NCBI GenBank assembly: GCA_037783545.1
Contig: JBBELK010000306.1
Location: forward strand, 363,580 to 427,579
From: Henricia sp. BOLD:AAB3569
Lineage: Eukaryota > Echinodermata > Asteroidea > Spinulosida > Echinasteridae
Length of the DNA stretch: 64,000 nt
Direction of reading: 5' to 3'
The position numbers and the translations under genes are program-made. The notes beneath the pieces were generated by a model, which worked only from the letters and a program-made list of their open reading frames with translations, was not told the DNA's origin and did no database searches. Shown here in pieces: positions 1 through 9,382 of this stretch (positions are counted from its first letter, which is position 1; each line of letters starts with the position of its first letter).

Positions 1-258
1 CACGTTGAAAGTCCTAAACGTGTGCAATAACTTTAATACGGTGAGTCAAAATGGCCCTCCTAAAAACAACCAGACACTTGTAGCAGAGCGAGGTTTCGAT
101 CCTCGGACCTCTGGGTTATGGGCCCAGCACGCTTCCGCTGCGCCACTCTGCTTCCGTACTGTAAGATTTTTCGTGCTCTCACGTTGAAAGTCCTAAACGT
201 GTGCAATAACTTTAATACAGTGAGTCAAAATGGCCTCCTAAAAACAATCAGACACTTG

Positions 259-329
259 TAGCAGAGCGAGGTTTCGATCCTCGGACCTCTGGGTTATGGG
301 CCCAGCCGCTTCCGCTGCGCCACTCGGCT
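259..329 (-). pseudogene. iMet tRNA copy with 1-nt deletion
   Basis: This copy is 71 nt. It lacks U25 of the D stem and has A4C in the acceptor stem, which breaks pair 4-69. Its spacer also lacks one C (about 232) and has extra substitutions. It is the most diverged unit of the left 5 kb and is probably non-functional. Confidence 0.75.
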
Positions 330-403
330 TCCGTACTGTAAGATTTTTCGTGCTCTCACGTTGAAAGTCCTAAACGTGTGCAATAACTTTAATACGGTGA
401 GTC

Positions 404-407
404 AAAA
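404..407 (-). terminator. Second, weaker T run (T4)
   Basis: A run of four T on the minus strand lies 30-33 nt after the tRNA 3' end and could catch read-through. It varies between units: T3 near 942 and 14365, and T5 (spacer reads GTCAAAAAGG on plus) near 45296, 47788, 50996, 53310 and 56162. The back-up role is inferred. Confidence 0.45.
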
Positions 408-417
408 TGGCCCTCCT

Positions 418-422
418 AAAAA
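418..422 (-). terminator. Pol III terminator, T5
   Basis: Five T on the minus strand begin 15 nt after the discriminator base. This is a standard pol III stop and predicts a 3' trailer of about 15-19 nt. The run is kept in almost every unit. Near 27965 it has gained a sixth T. Confidence 0.85.
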
Positions 423-447
423 CAACCAGACACTTGTAGCAGAGCGA

Positions 448-458
448 GGTTTCGATCC
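448..458 (-). promoter_or_regulatory. Internal B box (pol III)
   Basis: On the minus strand this reads GGATCGAAACC, tRNA positions 52-62, which is the initiator-tRNA form of the B box (A54 and A60 replace the usual bases). Genes with changes at 52, 53, 55, 56, 57, 58, 60, 61 or 62 alter this box as well as the T arm. Confidence 0.85.
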
Positions 459-490
459 TCGGACCTCTGGGTTATGGGCCCAGCACGCTT

Positions 491-501
491 CCGCTGCGCC
501 A
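491..501 (-). promoter_or_regulatory. Internal A box (pol III)
   Basis: On the minus strand this reads TGGCGCAGCGG, covering tRNA positions 8-19. It matches the A-box pattern TRGYNNANNNG used by TFIIIC. It is the same in most units. The recurrent G18C/C16U genes change two of its bases. Confidence 0.85.
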
Positions 502-522
502 CTCTGCTTCCGTACTGTAAGA

Positions 523-527
523 TTTTT
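523..527 (-). promoter_or_regulatory. A5 tract upstream of the tRNA (-19 to -15)
   Basis: On the minus strand five A lie 15-19 bp upstream of the mature 5' end, a usual position for AT-rich elements that help TFIIIB. This short region is one of the most variable in the array. Alternatives on plus include ATTGTTC, AAAATTTTT, AATATTTTT, AGCTTTTTC, CAGTTTTTTC and AGGATTTTT. Promoter function is a guess. Confidence 0.3.
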
Positions 528-535
528 CGTGCTCT

Positions 536-557
536 CACGTTGAAAGTCCTAAACGTG
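536..557. repeat. Spacer inverted repeat CACGTT/AACGTG
   Basis: A 6-bp perfect inverted repeat (CACGTT, 10-nt loop, AACGTG) sits 28-49 bp upstream of each tRNA 5' end. It is the most obvious structured element in the spacer. Two recurrent variants hit it: ACGTG to ACATG in units also carrying GTCTTAAAC (for example near 5564, 7709, 9500, 10573, 36869), and CACG to CATG near 26649, 28261, 29872 and 30588. It could be an upstream pol III or protein-binding site or a recombination motif; nothing in the sequence decides this. Confidence 0.6.
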
Positions 558-3500
558 TGCAATAACTTTAATACGGTGAGTCAAAATGGCCCTCCTAAAA
601 ACAACCAGACACTTGTAGCAGAGCGAGGTTTCGCTCCTCGGACCTCTGGGTTATGGGCCCAGCACGCTTCCGCTGCGCCACTCTGCTTCCGTACTGTAAG
701 ATTTTTCGTGCTCTCACGTTGAAAGTCCTAAACGTGTGCAATAACTTTAATACGGTGAGTCAAAATGGCCCTCCTAAAAACAACCAGACACTTGTAGCAG
801 AGCGAGGTTTCGATCCTCGGACCTCTGGGTTATGGGCCCAGCACGCTTCCGCTGCGCCACTCTGCTTCCGTACTGTAAGATTTTTCGTGCTCTCACGTTG
901 AAAGTCCTAAACGTGTGCAATAACTTTAATACGGTGAGTCAAATGGCCCTCCTAAAAACAACCAGACACTTGTAGCAGAGCGAGGTTTCGATCCTCGGAC
1001 CTCTGGGTTATGGGCCCAGCACGCTTCCGCTGCGCCACTCTGCTTCCGTACTGTAAGATTTTTCGTGCTCTCACGTTGAAAGTCCTAAACGTGTCCAATA
1101 ACTTTAATACGGTGAGTCAAAATGGCCCTCCTAAAAACAACCAGACACTTGTAGCAGAGCGAGGTTTCGATCCTCGGACCTCTGGGTTATGGGCCCAGCA
1201 CGCTTCCGCTGCGCCACTCTGCTTCCGTACTGTAAGATTTTTCGTGCTCTCACGTTGAAAGTCCTAAACGTGTGCAATAACTTTAATACGGTGAGTCAAA
1301 ATGGCCCTCCTAAAAACAACCAGACACTTGTAGCAGAGCGAGGTTTCGATCCTCGGACCTCTGGGTTATGGGCCCAGCACGCTTCCGCTGCGCCACTCTG
1401 CTTCCGTACTGTAAGATTTTTCGTGCTCTCACGTTGAAAGTCCTAAACGTGTGCAATAACTTTAATACGGTGAGTCAAAATGGCCCTCCTAAAAACAACC
1501 AGACACTTGTAGCAGAGCGAGGTTTCGATCCTCGGACCTCTGGGTTATGGGCCCAGCACGCTTCCGCTGCGCCACTCTGCTTCCGTACTGTAAGATTGTT
1601 CGTGCTCTCACGTTGAAAGTCCTAAACGTGTGCAATAACTTTAATACGGTGAGTCAAAATGGCCCTCCTAAAAACAACCAGACACTTGTAGCAGAGCGAG
1701 GTTTCGATCCTCGGACCTCTGGGTTATGGGCCCAGCACGCTTCCGCTGCGCCACTCTGCTTCCGTACTGTAAGATTGTTCGTGCTCTCACGTTGAAAGTC
1801 CTAAACGTGTGCAATAACTTTAATACGGTGAGTCAAAATGGCCCTCCTAAAAACAACCAGACACTTGTAGCAGAGCGAGGTTTCGATCCTCGGACCTCTG
1901 GGTTATGGGCCCAGCACGCTTCCGCTGCGCCACTCTGCTTCCGTACTGTAAGATTTTTCGTGCTCTCACGTTGAAAGTCCTAAACGTGTGCAATAACTTT
2001 AATACGGTGAGTCAAAATGGCCCTCCTAAAAACAACCAGACACTTGTAGCAGAGCGAGGTTTCGATCCTCGGACCTCTGGGTTATGGGCCCAGCACGCTT
2101 CCGCTGCGCCACTCTGCTTCCGTACTGTAAGATTTTTCGTGCTCTCACGTTGAAAGTCCTAAACGTGTGCAATAACTTTAATACGGTGAGTCAAAATGGC
2201 CCTCCTAAAAACAACCAGACACTTGTAGCAGAGCGAGGTTTCGATCCTCGGACCTCTGGGTTATGGGCCCAGCACGCTTCCGCTGCGCCACTCTGCTTCC
2301 GTACTGTAAGATTTTTCGTGCTCTCACGTTGAAAGTCCTAAACGTGTGCAATAACTTTAATACGGTGAGTCAAAATGGCCCTCCTAAAAACAACCAGACA
2401 CTTGTAGCAGAGCGAGGTTTCGATCCTCGGACCTCTGGGTTATGGGCCCAGCACGCTTCCGCTGCGCCACTCTGCTTCCGTACTGTAAGATTTTTCGTGC
2501 TCTCACGTTGAAAGTCCTAAACGTGTGCAATAACTTTAATACGGTGAGTCAAAATGGCCCTCCTAAAAACAACCAGACACTTGTAGCAGAGCGAGGTTTC
2601 GATCCTCGGACCTCTGGGTTATGGGCCCAGCACGCTTCCGCTGCGCCACTCTGCTTCCGTACTGTAAGATTTTTCGTGCTCTCACGTTGAAAGTCCTAAA
2701 CGTGTGCAATAACTTTAATACGGTGAGTCAAAATGGCCCTCCTAAAAACAACCAGACACTTGTAGCAGAGCGAGGTTTCGATCCTTGGACCTCTGGGTTA
2801 TGGGCCCAGCACGCTTCCGCTGCGCCACTCTGCTTCCGTACTGTAAGATTTTTCGTGCTCTCACGTTGAAAGTCCTAAACGTGTGCAATAACTTTAATAC
2901 GGTGAGTCAAAATGGCCCTCCTAAAAACAACCAGACACTTGTAGCAGAGCGAGGTTTCGATCCTCGGACCTCTGGGTTATGGGCCCAGCACGCTTCCGCT
3001 GCGCCACTCTGCTTCCGTACTGTAAGATTGTTCGTGCTCTCACGTTGAAAGTCCTAAACGTGTGCAATAACTTTAATACGGTGAGTCAAAATGGCCCTCC
3101 TAAAAACAACCAGACACTTGTAGCAGAGCGAGGTTTCGATCCTAGGACCTCTGGGTTATGGGCCCAGCACGCTTCCGCTGCGCCACTCTGCTTCCGTACT
3201 GTAATATTGTTCGTGCTCTCACGTTGAAAGTCCTAAACGTGTGCAATAACTTTAATACGGTGAGTCAAAATGGCCCTCCTAAAAACAACCAGACACTTGT
3301 AGCAGAGCGAGGTTTCGATCCTCGGACCTCTGGGTTATGGGCCCAGCACGCTTCCGCTGCGCCACTCTGCTTCCGTACTGTAAAATTTTTCGTGCTCTTA
3401 CGTTGAAAGTCCTAAACGTGTGCAATAACTTTAATACGGTGAGTCAAAATGGCCCTCCTAAAAACAACCAGACACTTGTAGCAGAGCGAGGTTTCGATCC

Positions 3501-5268
3501 TCGGACATCTGGGTTATGGGCCCAGCACGCTTCCGCTGCGCCACTCTGCTTCCGTACTGTAAGATTTGTCGTGCTCTCACGTTGAAAGTCCTAAACGTGT
3601 GCAATAACTTTAATACGGTGAGTCAAAATGGCCCTCCTAAAAACAACCAGACACTTGTAGCAGAGCGAGGTTTCGATCCTCGGACCTCTGGGTTATGGGC
3701 CCAGCAGGCTTCCGCTGCGCCACTCTGCTTCCGTACTGTAAGATTTTTCGTGCTCTCACGTTGAAAGTCCTAAACGTGTGCAATAACTTTAATACGGTGA
3801 GTCAAAATGGCCCTCCTAAAAACAACCAGACACTTGTAGCAGAGCGAGGTTTCGATCCTCGGACCTCTGGGTTATGGGCCCAGCACGCTTCCGCTGCGCC
3901 ACTCTGCTTCCGTACTGTAAGATTTTTCGTGCTCTCACGTTGAAAGTCCTAAACGTGTGCAATAAGTTTAATACGGTGAGTCAAAATGGCCCTCCTAAAA
4001 ACAACCAGACACTTGTAGCAGAGCGAGGTTTCGATCCTCGGACCTCTGGGTTATGGGCCCAGCACGCTTCCGCTGCGCCACTCTGCTTCCGTACTGTAAG
4101 ATTTTTCGTGCTCTCACGTTGAAAGTCCTAAACGTGTGCAATAACTTTAATACGGTGAGTCAAAATGGCCCTCCTAAAAACAACCAGACACTTGTAGCAG
4201 AGCGAGGTTTCGATCCTCGGACCTCTGGGTTATGGGCCCAGCACGCTTCCGCTGCGCCACTCTGCTTCCGTACTGTAAGATTTTTCGTGCTCTCACGTTG
4301 AAAGTCCTAAACGTGTGCAATAACTTTAATACGGTGAGTCAAAATGGCCCTCCTAAAAACAACCAGACACTTGTAGCAGAGCGAGGTTTCGATCCTCGGA
4401 CCTCTGGGTTATGGGCCCAGCACGCTTCCGCTGCGCCACTCTGCTTCCGTACTGTAAGATTTTTCGTGCTCTCACGTTGAAAGTCCTAAACGTGTGCAAT
4501 AACTTTAATACGGTGAGTCAAAATGGCCCTCCTAAAAACAACCAGACACTTGTAGCAGAGCGAGGTTTCGATCCTCGGACCTCTGGGTTATGGGCCCAGC
4601 ACGCTTCCGCTGCGCCACTCTGCTTCCGTACTGTAAGATTTTTCGTGCTCTCACGTTGAAAGTCCTAAACGTGTGCAATAACTTTTATACGGTGAGTCAA
4701 AATGGCCCTCCTAAAAACAACCAGACACTTGTAGCAGAGCGAGGTTTCGATCCTCGGACCTCTGGGTTATGGGCCCAGCACGCTTCCGCTGCGCCACTCT
4801 GCTTCCGTACTGTAAGATTTTTCGTGCTCTCACGTTGAAAGTCCTAAACGTGTGCAATAACTTTAATACGGTGAGTCAAAATGGCCCTCCTAAAAACAAC
4901 CAGACACTTGTAGCAGAGCGAGGTTTCGATCCTCGGACCTCTGGGTTATGGGCCCAGCACGCTTCCGCTGCGCCACTCTGCTTCCGTACTGTAAGATTTT
5001 TCGTGCTCTCACGTTGAAAGTCCTAAACGTGTGCAATAACTTTAATACGGTGAGTCAAAATGGCCCTCCTAAAAACAACCAGACACTTGTAGCAGAGCGA
5101 GGTTTCGATCCTCGGACCTCTGGGTTATGGGCCCAGCACGCTTCCGCTGCGCCACTCTGCTTCCGTACTGTAAGATTTTTCGTGCTCTCACGTTGAAAGT
5201 CCTAAACGTGTGCAATAACTTTAATACGGTGAGTCAAAATGGCCCTCCTAAAAACAACCAGACACTTG

Positions 5269-5340
5269 TAGCAGAGCGAGGTTTCGATCCTCGGACCTCT
5301 GGGTTGTGGGCCCAGCACGCTTCCGCTGCGCCACTCTGCT
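5269..5340 (-). tRNA. Initiator-type tRNA with anticodon CAC
   Basis: The body is the consensus initiator, but the loop reads CCCACAA, so U36 has become C and the anticodon is CAC (reads GUG). A1:U72, the three G:C pairs, A54 and A60 are intact. If expressed and charged it would be an initiator tRNA matched to GUG. It is the only CAC copy seen. A single A-to-G change (plus strand, 5306) explains it, so a neutral mutation or a sequencing error are simple alternatives. Confidence 0.8.
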
Positions 5341-5984
5341 TCCGTACTGTAAGATTGTTCGTGCTCTCACGTTGAAAGTCCTAAACGTGTGCAATAACTT
5401 TAATACGGTGAGTCAAAATGGGCCTCCTAAAAACAACCAGACACTTGTAGCAGAGCGAGGTTTCGATCCTCGGACCTCTGGGTTATGGGACCAGCACGAT
5501 TCCGCTGCGCCACTCTGCTTCCGTACTGTAAGATTTTTCGTGCTCTCACGTTGAAAGTCTTAAACATGTGCAAAAACTTTAATACGGTGAGTCAAAATGG
5601 CCCTCCTAAAAACAACCAGACACTTGTAGCAGAGCGAGGTTTCGATCCTCAGACCTCTGGGTTATGGGCCCAGCACGCTTCCGCTGCGCCACTCTGCTTC
5701 CGTACTGTAAGATTTTTCGTGCTCTCACGTTGAAAGTCCTAAACGTGTGCAATAACTTTAATACGGTGAGTCAAAATGGCCCTCCTAAAAACAACCAGAC
5801 ACTTGTAGCAGAGCGAGGTTTCGATCCTCGGACCTCTGGGTTATGGGCCCAGCACGCTTCCGCTGCGCCACTCTGCTTCCGTACTGTAAGATTTTTCGTG
5901 CTCTCACGTTGAAAGTCCTAAACGTGTGCAATAACTTTAATACGGTGAGTCAAAATGGCCCTCCTAAAAACAACCAGACACTTG

Positions 5985-6056
5985 TAGCAGAGCGAGGTTA
6001 CAATCCTCGGACCTCTGGGTTATGGGCCCAGCACGCTTCCGCTGCGCCACTCTGCT
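5985..6056 (-). tRNA. iMet tRNA with T-loop damage (C56U, A58U)
   Basis: The T loop reads ATTGTAA. C56 normally pairs with G19 and A58 is the m1A site that is important for initiator stability, so this copy is probably poorly folded and its B box is weakened. The same pair of changes recurs at 8130-8201, which shows that the segment was duplicated. Confidence 0.7.
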
Positions 6057-6521
6057 TCCGTACTGTAAGATTTTTCGTGCTCTCACGTTGAAAGTCCTAA
6101 ACGTGTGCAATAACTTTAATACGGTGAGTCAAAATGGCCCTCCTAAAAACAACCAGACACTTGTAGCAGAGCGAGGTTTCGATCCTCGGACCTCTGGGTT
6201 ATGGGCCCAGCACGCTTCGACTGCGCCACTCTGCTTCCGTACTGTAAGATTTTTCGTGCTCTCACGATGAAAGTCCTAAACGTGTGCAATAACTTTAATA
6301 CGGTGAGTCAAAATGGCCCTCCTAAAAACAACCAGACACTTGTAGCAGAGCGAGGTTTCGATCCTCGGACCTCTGGGTTATGGGCCCAGCACGCTTCCGC
6401 TGCGCCACTCTACTTTCGTACTGTAAGATTGTTCGTGCTCTCACGTTGAAAGTCCTAAACGTGTGCAATAACTTTAATACGGTGAGTCAAAATGGCCCTC
6501 CTAAAAACAACCAGACACTTG

Positions 6522-6590
6522 TAGCAGAGCGAGGTTTCGATGCTCGGACCTCTGGGTGGGCCCAGCACGCTTCCGCTGCGCCACTCTGCT
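6522..6590 (-). pseudogene. iMet tRNA copy lacking 3 nt of the anticodon loop
   Basis: The stem CTGGG/CCCAG encloses only four bases (CCCA) instead of CCCATAA, so there is no anticodon. G53C also breaks the last T-stem pair. The equivalent copy at 9383 has G53C but a full loop, so the loop deletion came later. Confidence 0.9.
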
Positions 6591-8129
6591 TCCGTACTGT
6601 AAGATTTTTCGTGCTCTCACGTTGAAAGTCCTAAACGTGTGCAATAACTTTAATACGGTGAGTCAAAATGGCCCTCCTAAAAACAACCAGACACTTGTAG
6701 CAGAGCGAGGTTTCGATCCTCGGACCTCTGGGTTATGGGCCCAGCACGCTTCCGCTGCGCCACTCTGCTTCCGTACTGTAAGATTTTTCGTGCTCTCACG
6801 TTGAAAGTCCTAAACGTGTGCAATAACTTTAATACGGTGAGTCAAAATGGCCCTCCTAAAAACAACCAGACACTTGTAGCAGAGCGAGGTTTCGATCCTC
6901 GGACCTCTGGGTTATGGGCCCAGCACGCTTCCGCTGCGCCACTCTGCTTCCGTACTGTAAGATTGTTCGTGCTCTCACGTTGAAAGTCCTAAACGTGTGC
7001 AATAACTTTAATACGGTGAGTCAAAATGGCCCTCCTAAAAACAACCAGACACTTGTAGCAGAGCGAGGTTTCGATCCTCGGACCTCTGGGTTATGGGCCC
7101 AGCACGCTTCCGCTGCGCCACTCTGCTTCCGTACTGTAAGATTTTTCGTGCTCTCACGTTGAAAGTCCTAAACGTGTGCAATAACTTTAATACGGTGAGT
7201 CAAAATGGCCCTCCTAAAAACAACCAGACACTTGTAGCAGAGCGAGGTTTCGATCCTCGGACCTCTGGGTTATGGGCCCAGCACGCTTCCGCTGCGCCAC
7301 TCTGCTTCCGTACTGTAAGATTTTTCGTGCTCTCACGTTGAAAGTCCTAAACGTGTGCAATAACTTTAATACGGTGAGTCAAAATGGCCCTCCTAAAAAC
7401 AACCAGACACTTGTAGCAGAGCGAGGTTTCGATCCTCGGACCTCTGGGTTATGGGCCCAGCACGCTTCCGCTGCGCCACTCTGCTTCCGTACTGTAAGAT
7501 TGTTCGTGCTCTCACGTTGAAAGTCCTAAACGTGTGCAATAACTTTAATACGGTGAGTCAAAATGGCCCTCCTAAAAACAACCAGACACTTGTAGCAGAG
7601 CGAGGTTTCGATCCTCGGACCTCTGGGTTATGGGACCAGCACGCTTCCGCTGCGCCACTCTGCTTCCGTACTGTAAGATTTTTCGTGCTCTCACGTTGAA
7701 AGTCTTAAACATGTGCAAAAACTTTAATACGGTGAGTCAAAATGGCCCTCCTAAAAACAACCAGACACTTGTAGCAGAGCGAGGTTTCGATCCTCGGACC
7801 TCTGGGTTATGGGCCCAGCACGCTTCCGCTGCGCCACTCTGCTTCCGTACTGTAAGATTTTTCGTGCTCTCACGTTGAAAGTCCTAAACGTGTGCAATAA
7901 CTTTAATACGGTGAGTCAAAATGGCCCTCCTAAAAACAACCAGACACTTGTAGCAGAGCGAGGTTTCGATCCTCGGACCTCTGGGTTATGGGCCCAGCAC
8001 GCTTCCGCTGCGCCACTCTGCTTCCGTACTGTAAGATTTTTCGTGCTCTCACGTTGAAAGTCCTAAACGTGTGCAATAACTTTAATACGGTGAGTCAAAA
8101 TGGCCCTCCTAAAAACAACCAGACACTTG

Positions 8130-8201
8130 TAGCAGAGCGAGGTTACAATCCTCGGACCTCTGGGTTATGGGCCCAGCACGCTTCCGCTGCGCCACTCTGC
8201 T
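8130..8201 (-). tRNA. iMet tRNA with T-loop damage, duplicate of 5985 copy
   Basis: It carries the same C56U and A58U as the copy 2145 bp to its left, and the next gene (8309) has G18C/C16U just as 6164 follows 5985. It was copied as part of a multi-unit duplication after the damage arose. Confidence 0.7.
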
Positions 8202-9382
8202 TCCGTACTGTAAGATTTTTCGTGCTCTCACGTTGAAAGTCCTAAACGTGTGCAATAACTTTAATACGGTGAGTCAAAATGGCCCTCCTAAAAACAACCA
8301 GACACTTGTAGCAGAGCGAGGTTTCGATCCTCGGACCTCTGGGTTATGGGCCCAGCACGCTTCGACTGCGCCACTCTGCTTCCGTACTGTAAGATTTTTC
8401 GTGCTCTCACGTTGAAAGTCCTAAACGTGTGCAATAACTTTAATACGGTGAGTCAAAATGGCCCTCCTAAAAACAACCAGACACTTGTAGCAGAGCGAGG
8501 TTTCGATCCTCGGACTTCTGGGTTATGGGCCCAGCACGCTTCCGCTGCGCCACTCTGCTTCCGTACTGTAAGATTTTTCGTGCTCTCACGTTGAAAGTCC
8601 TAAACGTGTGCAATAACTTTAATACGGTGAGTCAAAATGGCCCTCCTAAAAACAACCAGACACTTGTAGCAGAGCGAGGTTTCGATCCTCGGACCTCTGG
8701 GTTATGGGCCCAGCACGCTTCCGCTGCGCCACTCTGCTTCCGTACTGTAAGATTTTTCGTGCTCTCACGTTGAAAGTCCTAAACGTGTGCAATAACTTGT
8801 ATACGGTGAGTCAAAATGGCCCTCCTAAAAACAACCAGACACTTGTAGCAGAGCGAGGTTTCGATCCTCGGACCTCTGGGTTATGGGCCCAGCACGCTTC
8901 CGCTGCGCCACTCTGCTTCCGTACTGTAAGATTTTTCGTGCTCTCACGTTGAAAGTCCTAAACGTGTGCAATAACTTTAATACGGTGAGTCAAAATGGCC
9001 CTCCTAAAAACAACCAGACACTTGTAGCAGAGCGAGGTTTCGATCCTCGGACCTCTGGGTTATGGGCCCAGCACGCTTCCGCTGCGCCACTCTGCTTCCG
9101 TACTGTAAGATTTTTCGTGCTCTCACGTTGAAAGTCCTAAACGTGTGCAATAAATTTAATACGGTGAGTCAAAATGGACCTCCTAAAAACAACCAGACAC
9201 TTGTAGCAGAGCGAGGTTTCGATCCTCGGACCTCTGGGTTATGGGCCCAGCACGCTTCCGCTGCGCCACTCTACTTTCGTACTGTAAGATTGTTCGTGCT
9301 CTCACGTTGAAAGTCCTAAACGTGTGCAATAACTTTAATACGGTGAGTCAAAATGGCCCTCCTAAAAACAACCAGACACTTG

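Larger units (their letters stand above)
437..508 (-). tRNA. Consensus initiator tRNA-Met (CAT), reference copy
   Basis: This copy represents the consensus. It folds as a perfect cloverleaf: acceptor AGCAGAG/CTCTGCT (7 bp), D stem GCGC/GCGT with G10:U25, D loop AGCGGAA, anticodon stem CTGGG/CCCAG, loop CCCATAA, variable loop AGGTC, T stem CGAGG/CCTCG, T loop ATCGAAA, discriminator A73. Eukaryotic cytosolic initiator marks are all present: A1:U72, three G:C pairs at 29-31/39-41, C33, A54 and A60. There is no intron and CCA is not encoded, since the 3' flank reads CAAG. Its product delivers methionine to the ribosomal P site with eIF2 at start codons. The acceptor matches animal initiators, and the T stem is closer to insect-type than vertebrate-type as I recall them. 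Confidence 0.97.
81..866 (-). tRNA. Block of 4 full-length iMet tRNA genes
   Basis: Genes lie at 81-152, 437-508, 616-687 and 795-866, with the deletion copy 259-329 between the first two. The copy at 616 has U55G in the T loop, loss of a nearly invariant base that normally pairs with G18. The others are consensus. Confidence 0.93.
973..6414 (-). tRNA. Block of 31 iMet tRNA genes, strict 179-bp phase
   Basis: The first gene is 973-1044, then one every 179 bp to 6343-6414. Variants by low coordinate: 2763 G50A; 3121 G50U; 3479 G45U; 3658 G24C; 5269 anticodon CAC; 5448 G31U and G22U; 5627 C49U; 5985 C56U and A58U; 6164 G18C and C16U; 6343 C3U (wobble with G70). The other 21 look consensus. Damage is concentrated after 5.2 kb, and the first 1.7 kb is almost uniform. 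Confidence 0.94.
5269..8415. repeat. Multi-unit duplication, offset 2145 bp
   Basis: Marker units in the same order occur near 5448-6235 and 7593-8380: G31U gene, ACATG spacer, T-loop C56U/A58U gene, G18C/C16U gene. The offset is 12 units less 3 bp, the 3 bp being the deletion at 6522. The C3U and G53C markers at 6343-6590 reappear at 9204-9454, four units further on than expected. Confidence 0.8.

Noticed and set aside
81-152. Elongator tRNA-Met
   Set aside because: The A1:U72 pair, GGG/CCC anticodon stem, C33 and the ATCGAAA T loop are initiator features.
523-527. TTTTT on the plus strand as a terminator for antisense pol III transcripts
   Set aside because: No A or B box is oriented on the plus strand, and the run is often interrupted (ATTGTTC), so there is no support for a plus-strand pol III gene.
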